DNA of 64,000 bases, taken from positions 43,422-107,421 of the forward strand of contig JAFGWM010000032.1 of NCBI GenBank assembly GCA_016937155.1, read 5' to 3'. The position numbers and the translations under genes were made by a program. The notes beneath the pieces are model-generated. The model searched no databases. It was given only the letters and a program-made list of their open reading frames with translations, and was not told where the DNA came from. This stretch comes from Deltaproteobacteria bacterium (GTDB lineage: Bacteria; Myxococcota_A; Polyangia; HGW-17). Positions 18,553 through 25,798 of this stretch are shown here, in pieces (positions within the stretch are counted from its first letter, which is position 1; the number at the start of each line of letters is the position of its first letter).

Positions 18553-18774
18553 TAAAAAAAAGAAAGGTAACCCCGGTCCGGCTCTCGAATAAAATCTACA
18601 TACTCCGGAGGAGAGGAGAAAAAAGAAGAATCGAGATTGAAGAAGGTAAGAGCCTTCTGGACCGGGGGTAAAGAAGAATTGAGATTGAGAAGATCAATCG
18701 TGCGAAGTTTTTTCTCCTCCGGAGAGAAAATGCAATCGCCAAAGAGTGGATATTTCCACCATCTTCACCCGATA
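18553..18774 (-). ncRNA. Candidate structured small RNA or regulatory leader between rsmI and the RluA-family gene
   Basis: This 327-base gap holds no credible ORF but shows a complete transcription unit on the minus strand: a near-consensus promoter (18781-18809), about 220 bases of structured sequence, and a GC-rich 3' arm followed by a U-rich run (complement of 18553-18566). Stem A pairs 18570-18585 with 18649-18669, with a 4-base bulge (CCCCGGTCC/GGACCGGGG and GGCTCT/AGAGCC). Stem B pairs 18603-18614 with 18713-18724 (12 perfect bp), plus an A/T extension beyond a 4-base bulge. The arms interleave, the topology of a pseudoknot or of switching structures. A small hairpin lies at 18746-18759. 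It could be a free sRNA ending at stem A or a read-through leader of the gene at 18516. I do not recognise it as 6S, tmRNA, SRP or RNase P RNA. Confidence 0.6.
18622..18688. repeat. Direct repeat pair inside the structured element
   Basis: A 19-base unit beginning AAAGAAGAAT and ending GAGATTGA occurs at 18622-18640 and 18670-18688 with one mismatch (C/T), 48 bases apart. The two copies flank arm A-right of the structured element; on the minus strand they are pyrimidine-rich. Confidence 0.75.
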
Positions 18775-18780
18775 CTTAAA

Positions 18781-18809
18781 GTTATAGTTATTATTCTACG
18801 GTAAGTCAA
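18781..18809 (-). promoter_or_regulatory. Near-consensus sigma-70 promoter reading leftward
   Basis: On the minus strand TTGACT (18809-18804) and TATAAC (18786-18781) are separated by exactly 17 bases. It lies between the rsmI stop and the structured element, so transcription would start near 18774 and run through that element toward the RluA-family gene. Confidence 0.7.
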
Positions 18810-18843
18810 GTATTTTTGGAAAATTATATCCACACTGGATTTT

Positions 18844-19689
18844 TTAATTTTCTTTAATGAATTCTAAGCATTTTTGATATATTTCTCTTTTACTCACATC
18901 ATAAAAATCCACTAAAAGTGAAGAAATTGTTTTTGGAGAGACTCCTGATTCAAGAAACTTGATTACCTGATTATTTAATGGTGGCAAGATGTTTTGAGTT
19001 TGTTGCTGTTTGTTTTCAATGATTATTACAAACTCGCCCTTTTTTGTAATTCCACTCAGAGTGTAATTTAATTCGGAGCATTTACAGTGGATGAATTCTT
19101 CATATAACTTTGTGAGTTCTCTTCCAATCGTTATTTTAGTATCAGGGTGGAAAACAGAAACAATATCAGTTACGGTTTTTTCTATTCTATGGGGTGATTC
19201 ATAAAGAACAATGGTTTCACCGATGCCTGAAATTTGTTTTAACCGTTTCTGGCGTTCTCCGCTTTTTGGAGGAAGAAAACCTTCAAAGTGGAAATGGCTG
19301 CTGTCAAGACCACTTCCGCATAAAGCAGCTGTTAGTGCACTTGGACCTGGAATTACTGCATATTTTAAACCTCTGTTTATAATTTCTCTGACGATAATGT
19401 ATCCGGGATCTGATATTGCCGGGGTTCCAGCGTCTGAGATTAAAGCAATCTTCTTTCCGGTTTCAATCAGATCACATATTTCATGAGATCTTTTGACCTC
19501 ATTTCCTTCAAAGCATGAAATTATTTCCGGAAACTTAATTTGGAGATGAGATAACAGCATTCTGGCAACTCTGGTATCTTCAGCTGCAATTAAATCCACT
19601 GAGCTAAGAACCTCAACCAGTCTTGAAGAAACATCTGCAATGTTTCCTATTGGTGTGGCGCAGATATAAAGGCATCCTTCTTCTGACAT
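18844..19689 (-). CDS. rsmI: 16S rRNA 2'-O-ribose C1402 methyltransferase RsmI
   Basis: RsmI uses SAM to methylate the ribose of C1402 in 16S rRNA near the P site. The 281-residue protein has the tetrapyrrole-methylase fold signatures: ATPIGNIADVS at the start, AAEDTR, ISDAGTPAISDPG and IPGPSALTAAL, then EGFLPPK and LYESPHR. The start at 19689 is chosen because GGAG lies nine bases upstream; an ATG four codons earlier lacks such a site. It is 40 bases downstream of rpoH and probably belongs to that minus-strand run. Confidence 0.95.
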   Translation of the reverse strand: MSEEGCLYICATPIGNIADVSSRLVEVLSSVDLIAAEDTRVARMLLSHLQIKFPEIISCFEGNEVKRSHEICDLIETGKKIALISDAGTPAISDPGYIIVREIINRGLKYAVIPGPSALTAALCGSGLDSSHFHFEGFLPPKSGERQKRLKQISGIGETIVLYESPHRIEKTVTDIVSVFHPDTKITIGRELTKLYEEFIHCKCSELNYTLSGITKKGEFVIIIENKQQQTQNILPPLNNQVIKFLESGVSPKTISSLLVDFYDVSKREIYQKCLEFIKEN

Positions 19690-19729
19690 TATGTGCTCCA
19701 TATTTGAAAATTTGAAAATTTAGGCGGTT

Positions 19730-20821
19730 TTATTCGAAGCCCAGAGCTATATTAACATTTTCTCCCAACTGATCTTCAAGAAACTCCCTGAGTTTGGTAA
19801 GAAGGCGTTTTTCCAACTGTCTGGCTCTTTCTCTACTGATACCGTATCTGTCTCCAATCTCCTTCAGTGTGAGAGGTTCATCACTGAGAAGCCGTTCTCT
19901 CATAATAACAAGATCTCTTCCGCTGAGATCTTTGGCAAACAGTTGAATTTTTTCAGAAACAAGTTTATGAATTTCGTTCGCTCCGGCAATTTCATCAGGT
20001 GTTTCTATGGGGTCTGGCATGACATCCATCATGGATCTGGAATCACCCTCACTGCTATCAAGTGGAGTGGAAAGACTCAGATCAGAAGATCCCAGTCTTT
20101 TTTGCATTTCCTTAACTTCTCTTTCAGGGACATCCAGAGCCGTTGCAAGTGCCTGAGATGTAGGCACAATGCCCTTTGCTGTGAGAGCTTCCTGTTGTTT
20201 ATAAAGGTTGAAAAACAGTTTTCTTTGAGCCTGTGTTGTTCCGATTTTTACAAGACGCCAGTTGTTCAGAAGATATTTGAGAATATATGCTCTTATCCAC
20301 CAGCTTGAGTATGTGGAAAGCTTAACACCCCGGTATGGATCATATTTATCAACAGCCTGTATAAGACCTACGTTACCTTCCTGAATCAGATCTAGAAGAT
20401 TGTAATGAGCTTTTGCATATTCATGGGCAATTTTCACGACAAGTCGGAGATTTGAGGTAACCAGTTTACTGGCACTGGCAGGATTCTTATTGTCATAATA
20501 ATCACTGGCAATTCTAAATTCCTCATCAGGAGTTAAAAGAGGATATCTTCTTACCTGATGTATATATGCTCTAAGAGGATCATATCTTACGAGACCGGAA
20601 CTTTCATCTTCATCTGAATAAGAAGAAGTTTCTCTGTTATCTGTGGATTCATCAGTTGATAGAAATTCTGTTTCTCCTTCAAGGATTTCTTCATCTTCAG
20701 AATCATCCTCAAACTCCACCTCATTATCTGATATTTCAACAATATTATCTACTGATGATTTCAGAACCAAATTGTTGTTTTTTTCTTTATTTTCCTGGTT
20801 TTTCTTCTTCCCACTCGCCAT
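19730..20821 (-). CDS. rpoH: RpoH-type (sigma-32) RNA polymerase sigma factor
   Basis: The 363-residue sigma factor has region 1.2 (DPLRAYIHQVRRYPLL), region 2 (NLRLVVKIAHEYAKAH, DLIQEGNVGLIQAVDKYD, STYSSWWIRAYI), the RpoH box-like QRKLFFNLYK, and a region 4 helix-turn-helix (TLKEIGDRYGISRERARQLE). These match heat-shock sigma factors rather than the housekeeping one. An unusual acidic low-complexity extension of about 75 residues precedes region 1.2. The start lies 35 bases inside the 3' end of fxsA, implying coupled translation. Confidence 0.88.
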   Translation of the reverse strand: MASGKKKNQENKEKNNNLVLKSSVDNIVEISDNEVEFEDDSEDEEILEGETEFLSTDESTDNRETSSYSDEDESSGLVRYDPLRAYIHQVRRYPLLTPDEEFRIASDYYDNKNPASASKLVTSNLRLVVKIAHEYAKAHYNLLDLIQEGNVGLIQAVDKYDPYRGVKLSTYSSWWIRAYILKYLLNNWRLVKIGTTQAQRKLFFNLYKQQEALTAKGIVPTSQALATALDVPEREVKEMQKRLGSSDLSLSTPLDSSEGDSRSMMDVMPDPIETPDEIAGANEIHKLVSEKIQLFAKDLSGRDLVIMRERLLSDEPLTLKEIGDRYGISRERARQLEKRLLTKLREFLEDQLGENVNIALGFE

Positions 20822-21242
20822 CTATAATATCCGTATCCGTTCCCGGAAAACCACCGGGAAACATGCCTTCAGACATAGTAACAATTTTAATCCTTGATTT
20901 AAAGTGTCTAATCAAGGCATGGGCCACTGCAAACCTCAAAGGAGGAATTAACAGAAGTATTCCCACCGCATCAGTTATTACTCCAGGGGTGATAAGTAAA
21001 AGCCCTGCGGCAAGCAGCAATAATCCCTGAACCATTTCAATAGTTGGAATATTCCCTGATGAAAACTGATTCTGAATCCTTGAATATGTCCCTGCAGACT
21101 GGGATTTAATGAAATGAATCCCAGTCAAACCAGTCAGTAAAACCAGCAACACAGTGTAAATAAAACTGAATTTAACTGCCAGATATACCAAAAGAACCAG
21201 ATCTGTCAGGGGCAGTATTATGAATAAAAATAAAAATATCAA
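20787..21242 (-). CDS. fxsA: FxsA-family inner-membrane protein
   Basis: The 151-residue protein has four hydrophobic segments and the FxsA features: N-terminal PLTDLVLLVYLAVKF, a GIHFIKSQSAGTYSRIQ loop, and LLLAAGLLLITPGVITDAVG. In E. coli FxsA overproduction relieves F-plasmid exclusion of phage T7; its normal role is unclear. The start is a TTG overlapping the stop of the AICAR transformylase gene as TTGA, with AGAGG upstream. The 3' end overlaps rpoH by 35 bases. Confidence 0.88.
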   Translation of the reverse strand: MIFLFLFIILPLTDLVLLVYLAVKFSFIYTVLLVLLTGLTGIHFIKSQSAGTYSRIQNQFSSGNIPTIEMVQGLLLLAAGLLLITPGVITDAVGILLLIPPLRFAVAHALIRHFKSRIKIVTMSEGMFPGGFPGTDTDIIDGEWEEEKPGK

Positions 21243-22519
21243 TGTTTGAAAACCCTCTGATTGGTAAATACCATGGTAGCATCCCGTTCATTACAGGCTA
21301 TGATGGATTCATAATCTTTTATGCTTCCACCAGGTTGAATAACAGCGGTTATCCCCATATTGAGAGCAGCATCCACACCGTCTCTGAAAGGGAAAAAACC
21401 GTCAGATGCAATTACACTTCCCGAAAGACCACAATTTTCAGATCGTGACTGTTCCATTATTTCAAGAAGGTGAGACTGTGGTCTTAAATCTTTTTTCACC
21501 TCAAGTTCCATCTGAAACAGCGATATACCATATTTTCTGAAACAGATTCCATCAGCATGTTTAGTACATGCTTTCTCAATTGCAAGTCTTACTGCTCCAA
21601 CTCTATCCTGTTCACCTGTGCCTATTGCTACGGTTGTACCGTTTTTCACCATAACAATAGAGTTGGATGTGATACCGCTTACAATATGCCATGCTAAAAT
21701 AAGATCTTTTTTCTCGGATTCAAGGGGATTACGATTAATTCTGAATGTTTCTCCCTTTATTTTCTGTTCGGGGATAATAAAATCATCTGATGAAGTAATC
21801 ATTGGAATCTGAGTCTGCTCTACAATGATTCCCCCATCCTCAAGAGTAGTAAATTTTAGCAATGGCTGATGGGAAAGTTCACCGATTTCAGCTATTTCTG
21901 GAATCCTTATGATTCTTAAATTCTTTCTTTTTTTCAGAAGTTCAATAGTACCATTTTCAAATTCCGGAGCTACTACGACTTCGCTGTAGGTCTGACTTAT
22001 GGCTTCAGCTGTGTGAATATCACATGGATGGCTAAGAACAGTACAACCTCCCATAGCGGCAATACGATCAGCATTGTATGCATTGATATAACTGTCATAC
22101 AGATTATCAGAAATGCTTACCCCACAGGGGTTGTTGTGTTTAACAATAATAGTTGATTTTACCGGACCAAGCAGTCTCATTATCGATAATGCACTTGAAA
22201 TATCTGTAATATTTGTTTTTCCCGGATGCTTGCCAAATTGAATGAAAGAAGTTTCATCTATACCGGAAATAAATGCTTTTCCGGGAGTAACAGTTAAATT
22301 ACCGATTTTTAATTCTCCAGATGTCCATTGGTACATAGCTGCGCTCTGATCAGGGTTGTCTCCGTATCTGAGTCCCTGAGTCACATTTTTTCCGCTTTCA
22401 TCAGGAATAGTCCAGGTTCTTTTTGTAAAACCCAGTTTTTGTTCTCCAAATGAAATAGTCATATTTTCAGAAAAAAATTCCTTGAGAATAGTTTTATATG
22501 CTTTACGTATTGTTGACAT
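21239..22519 (-). CDS. Stand-alone AICAR transformylase (PurH C-terminal domain only)
   Basis: The protein (426 residues) matches only the AICAR formyltransferase half of PurH, the step making FAICAR from AICAR with 10-formyl-THF in purine synthesis. It shows GLRYGDNPDQSAA at about 49-61, the catalytic KHNNPCG with Lys127 and His128, and SDGFFPFRDGVD and IQPGGSI near the end. The N-terminal IMP cyclohydrolase domain of normal PurH (about 200 residues) is missing and is not encoded next door, so IMP cyclisation must be done by another gene. GAGAGG precedes the ATG, which overlaps the dacB-like ATG on the other strand. Confidence 0.9.
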   Translation of the reverse strand: MSTIRKAYKTILKEFFSENMTISFGEQKLGFTKRTWTIPDESGKNVTQGLRYGDNPDQSAAMYQWTSGELKIGNLTVTPGKAFISGIDETSFIQFGKHPGKTNITDISSALSIMRLLGPVKSTIIVKHNNPCGVSISDNLYDSYINAYNADRIAAMGGCTVLSHPCDIHTAEAISQTYSEVVVAPEFENGTIELLKKRKNLRIIRIPEIAEIGELSHQPLLKFTTLEDGGIIVEQTQIPMITSSDDFIIPEQKIKGETFRINRNPLESEKKDLILAWHIVSGITSNSIVMVKNGTTVAIGTGEQDRVGAVRLAIEKACTKHADGICFRKYGISLFQMELEVKKDLRPQSHLLEIMEQSRSENCGLSGSVIASDGFFPFRDGVDAALNMGITAVIQPGGSIKDYESIIACNERDATMVFTNQRVFKH

Positions 22520-23978
22520 GGAAAGAGCCTCTCATTATCTGCCGAAAATATTCATTAGAATCTTCATCGTCAACCTATTTTTCTGGACATGCGCTGCTGT
22601 AGCTTCCCCGGAGAATAATCTCAGGATTCGTCTTAACAGGTTGGTGAAAAGGAGTACAGTTAAATCCAGACATGGAGTTTATGCACGCTGGCTTGGCGGT
22701 AAGGGGATTTACCGGTGGAGAAGTAAAACTCCGATGCAACCTGCAAGTTGTATTAAAATACTTTCCACAGGAACTGCTTTGAGAGAAATGGGTAGAAGCT
22801 TCAGATTTGAAACCTCATTTTATGGTAAGTACAAGGGTAATATCATGACTACTCCACTTTTCTGGAAAGGGAGTGGAGATCCCAGTTTCAGTGTAGATGA
22901 TCTGCGTTCAGTTGTTTTAAAACTGAAACGGCTTGGGATTCAAAGTATCCCTGGGGGAATCACTATTGATAATTATGCATTTTCAAGAAGGAGAACCACA
23001 GGTTTTGAATGGAAACACGGGACTGAAGGTTATCTTACGGCACCCAATGCAGTCAGTGTTGAAGGAAACAGTGTAGGAATTGATATATTTTTAAAAGATG
23101 GAAAACCGACTGTGGAATGTCAGGTTAAATCACCATTCTTAAAATGCATAAATAAACTAAAGACAGGAAAAAAGACAAAAAAAGTCAGGGCATATTCCAG
23201 ACTTCAGGATAAATACTTGGAAGTTGTCGTATTAGGAAGAGTTGGAAAAAATCACAAAAAAAAGATTCATGAAAGAGTCAGAACATTCAAACCTGAAATG
23301 TTTACTGCGGGGGTTTTGATTCAGTTATTAAAGGATAACGGTATTAAAGTACCTGATCAGTTCAGAAGGGGAAAAGTACCAAAGGATACTCCTTTACTTG
23401 CGGTTCATAAAAGTAAGCCACTTTTTGAACTTGTTAAAAGTACGAATAAATTCAGTAATAATTTCTGGGCCGAAAATATACTTAGAGCACTTGGCAGATA
23501 TAAATCAGGGAAGGCGGGTTCAACCTGGCTGGGATTGAAAAGAGTCCGCTCCATGATGACAAGAAGTGGTATAAAATCCAGCAGATATGTAATATCAAAC
23601 GGGAGTGGTCTGTTTGGGAAATCTTCAATTTCTCCGTATAGTCTTGTATCTGTTCTACAGAGATATTCAACTCTCTCGTGGCTTCACAGGGATATTGTGG
23701 ATTCCATGGCTAGACCAGGGAGAGATGGTACACTTCATTCAAGGCTTACCACCAGTTTGACCTGGGATATTCTGTACGCAAAAACAGGTACATTAAGGAC
23801 TGCTTCATGTCTAAGTGGTTATCTTATTCACAAGAACCGGACTATTATTTTTTCTGTTATGAATGATAAACTTAAGGATTCAGCAAGACATGCCAGAAAA
23901 TTTCAGGATGAGGTTGTCAAAACTCTGGCAAAATTGATAAAAGGTTTGAAAATAAGTACAAAACCCCCTGTTATATGA
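22518..23978 (+). CDS. dacB: PBP4-type D-alanyl-D-alanine carboxypeptidase/endopeptidase
   Basis: The protein has 486 residues from the ATG at 22518. It has a signal peptide ending near AAVAS (about residue 30) and the three S13 peptidase motifs: SxxK (SCIK), SNN in KFSNNFWAENI, and KTG in YAKTGTLRT. It therefore acts in the periplasm on peptidoglycan stem peptides. No clear ribosome site precedes this ATG; an upstream in-frame start at 22482 would overlap the opposite gene further. The start codon shares two bases (CATG) with the start of the opposite AICAR transformylase gene. Confidence 0.9.
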   Translation: MERASHYLPKIFIRIFIVNLFFWTCAAVASPENNLRIRLNRLVKRSTVKSRHGVYARWLGGKGIYRWRSKTPMQPASCIKILSTGTALREMGRSFRFETSFYGKYKGNIMTTPLFWKGSGDPSFSVDDLRSVVLKLKRLGIQSIPGGITIDNYAFSRRRTTGFEWKHGTEGYLTAPNAVSVEGNSVGIDIFLKDGKPTVECQVKSPFLKCINKLKTGKKTKKVRAYSRLQDKYLEVVVLGRVGKNHKKKIHERVRTFKPEMFTAGVLIQLLKDNGIKVPDQFRRGKVPKDTPLLAVHKSKPLFELVKSTNKFSNNFWAENILRALGRYKSGKAGSTWLGLKRVRSMMTRSGIKSSRYVISNGSGLFGKSSISPYSLVSVLQRYSTLSWLHRDIVDSMARPGRDGTLHSRLTTSLTWDILYAKTGTLRTASCLSGYLIHKNRTIIFSVMNDKLKDSARHARKFQDEVVKTLAKLIKGLKISTKPPVI

Positions 23979-23981
23979 TTA

Positions 23982-24683
23982 TTATTTTTCCGGATAACCT
24001 ACCGTCTGGGAAAGGATTATATGCTGGTTTTGATTCAGATTGAGTTTTTTATGAAGAGTTTCACGGTCAACCAGGCCTAAAGCTACAGTAATCAGTCCTT
24101 TTGAAGCACAGTAAAGGTATACATTCTGACTGATATATCCAGTATCTGTTGCGCTGTAAAAAGCTTTTTTTGTTTCGTCATCACCGTGTCTTCCTGTAAT
24201 TTTGTCGTAATTGCTCACAAAAACAAGTGTTATGGGGGCTACGGAAGTAAATGCCTGTTTTCCGGCAAATTCTCTGATATCGTTTTTTTCAACTCCAACC
24301 AGAGAGTGTTTAGAAGCATTATATATGTATACTCCTTCTCTGGTTACTGCATAAATATCAATTTCCTGCCAGTTTACCGCTGTTGGAGCTGTTCTTCTTC
24401 CATCAGGCCTGTTTACACCGGCAGCTGCCCATAGAAGCTCACTTACAGTACTGATTTCCAGAGATTTATCACTGAAATTTCTTGCACTTGATCTTTTTGA
24501 CAGCGCTTCCATTAAAGAACTTCCTGACTTTTTATCAACATCGGGAAGTAGTGTTTCCGGAAATTCTAATTTTAATGTCTTCACTTCCAAATTCCTTTTT
24601 TTATTATTCTTATTTTTAACAGATGGTTTACATCCTGATACGCATACAAGAATCATAGATGTCAGAAAAATAAAATTTGTCAA
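23982..24683 (-). CDS. Lipoprotein SagB-type nitroreductase
   Basis: The start is assigned to TTG at 24683, because GGAGG lies six bases upstream and the frame then opens with a lipoprotein signal (TNFIFLTSMILVCVSGC, Cys at residue 18). The 233-residue product carries a nitroreductase/SagB-like FMN domain: SLMEALSKRSSARNF, ELLWAAAGVNRPDGRRT, GYISQNVYLYCASKG and a final QTVGYP. It would be membrane-anchored outside the cytoplasm. The reaction is unknown; SagB proteins in azole-peptide clusters are cytoplasmic dehydrogenases, but no such cluster is here. Confidence 0.8.
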   Translation of the reverse strand: MTNFIFLTSMILVCVSGCKPSVKNKNNKKRNLEVKTLKLEFPETLLPDVDKKSGSSLMEALSKRSSARNFSDKSLEISTVSELLWAAAGVNRPDGRRTAPTAVNWQEIDIYAVTREGVYIYNASKHSLVGVEKNDIREFAGKQAFTSVAPITLVFVSNYDKITGRHGDDETKKAFYSATDTGYISQNVYLYCASKGLITVALGLVDRETLHKKLNLNQNQHIILSQTVGYPEK

Positions 24684-24820
24684 ATCAGCCTCCAAATTCA
24701 AATGATCTCCAGTTTCAGATCTGGGGACATTTGTATAATTTATCAGGATGTTCAGGTTATTCCTCTTTTTGTACTTTTCAATTAAATTTTGTGGTAACTC
24801 ACTTAAGTAGAGGTGTACCA

Positions 24821-25414
24821 ATGACTGAAAATTTGGATAGTATTTTTTATTACAGCACCATGATGAAATTTCTCCCCAGAGCCGGATGGCTTATGAAGGG
24901 TGTAAAAAATCCGGAATCTCTTGCAGATCATAGCTTTGGTGTTGCTTTTTCCACGATGATGATGGGAAAGGAAATAATTCAGGATGGCAGATGGGAACTT
25001 GATTTGGAAAAAGCGATTCAGATAGCGCTTATCCATGATCTTGCAGAATCTCTAATAACAGATATTCCATCTCCCATGATCCGTTTTTTTGGTGAAAAAA
25101 ATAAATATAATGCTGAAAAAGCAGCACTTTATGAGATATTTTCATCATCCATATGGGCGGATGAAATGGTGTCATTATGGGAAGAGTTTGAACAAAACTC
25201 TACAGCGGAAGGAAGACTGGTCAGAGCAGCAGATAAAATTGATATGGTTCTTCAACTCTGCAGGTATGAGGAAGCAGGAAACAGAAGTCTTGATGATTTC
25301 TGGTCAGATTCGGAAACAATATTCTCAGGTTTAGGTGGTTCTGAAACAGAAAGAGAATACTACTCCGGTATTTATGAAAAAATAAAATCACGGCACTTGA
25401 GAAAATACATGTGA
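24821..25414 (+). CDS. HD-domain phosphohydrolase (YfbR/HDDC2-like 5'-nucleotidase)
   Basis: From the ATG at 24821 (AGAGGTG upstream) the protein has 197 residues. It has metal-binding His37 (LADHSFG), His72-Asp73 (LIHDLAE) and Asp138 (AADKIDM), the pattern of YfbR/HDDC2 enzymes that remove phosphate from deoxynucleoside 5'-monophosphates. The DIPSP segment after the HD pair also fits. A longer in-frame extension to 24677 would overlap the divergent lipoprotein gene and has no support. Confidence 0.85.
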   Translation: MTENLDSIFYYSTMMKFLPRAGWLMKGVKNPESLADHSFGVAFSTMMMGKEIIQDGRWELDLEKAIQIALIHDLAESLITDIPSPMIRFFGEKNKYNAEKAALYEIFSSSIWADEMVSLWEEFEQNSTAEGRLVRAADKIDMVLQLCRYEEAGNRSLDDFWSDSETIFSGLGGSETEREYYSGIYEKIKSRHLRKYM

Positions 25415-25421
25415 AAATCAC

Positions 25422-25682
25422 TTACTGATCGGAATCATCAACTTTAGATGAAGCATCAGGATCAATAAACGGTGCAGCATAATCACAGTTTGTACATGTT
25501 GTGTTATTTGTATTATTTACATTGTTATTATCATCATCATCATCACAACCCACGGCAGAAATACTGATACTGGCACCTATAATGGCTGCCATAGCCCAGT
25601 TTGGAAGTTTGTGTTTATTTCTTTTTGCCGAGAAATCATCAAGAAAGTTATTGGCTATTTTTTTTCTTTTATCGATTGTCAT
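25422..25682 (-). CDS. Small Asp/Asn-rich lipoprotein-like protein
   Basis: From the ATG at 25682 (AGGA upstream) the protein has 86 residues: a basic N-terminus of about 27 residues, a hydrophobic stretch (AMAAIIGASISISAVGC) ending in a lipobox-like AVGC, five consecutive Asp, an Asn/Thr run, then CTNC and an acidic tail. The long basic N-region is unusual for a simple lipoprotein signal. The Asp run is encoded by a (CAT)n-like trinucleotide tract at about 25529-25545. No function is recognised. It is convergent with the HD gene. Confidence 0.65.
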   Translation of the reverse strand: MTIDKRKKIANNFLDDFSAKRNKHKLPNWAMAAIIGASISISAVGCDDDDDNNNVNNTNNTTCTNCDYAAPFIDPDASSKVDDSDQ

Positions 25683-25798
25683 ATTCCGGTTCCTTATTAT
25701 TTTGTTCTGAATTAATCCACTTTTCATTTACCCTGTAAAGCAGAGTGAAAATATACAGTTTCTGCTATCGATACTCTGGCAATTATTCGGTAAAAAGT

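Noticed and set aside
18622..18688. CRISPR array
   Set aside because: Only two repeat copies, one spacer-length interval, and no cas genes.
18550..18843. RNase P RNA, 6S RNA, tmRNA or SRP RNA next to rsmI
   Set aside because: rnpB often lies near rsmI, but the conserved RNase P core sequences were not found, nor a tmRNA tag frame or SRP loop; 6S could not be fully excluded by eye.
23982..25682. Azole-peptide (TOMM) cluster from SagB-like protein and a small Asp-rich peptide
   Set aside because: The SagB-like protein is an exported lipoprotein, there is no cyclodehydratase, transporter or Cys/Ser/Thr-rich core peptide, and the small protein looks like a lipoprotein itself.
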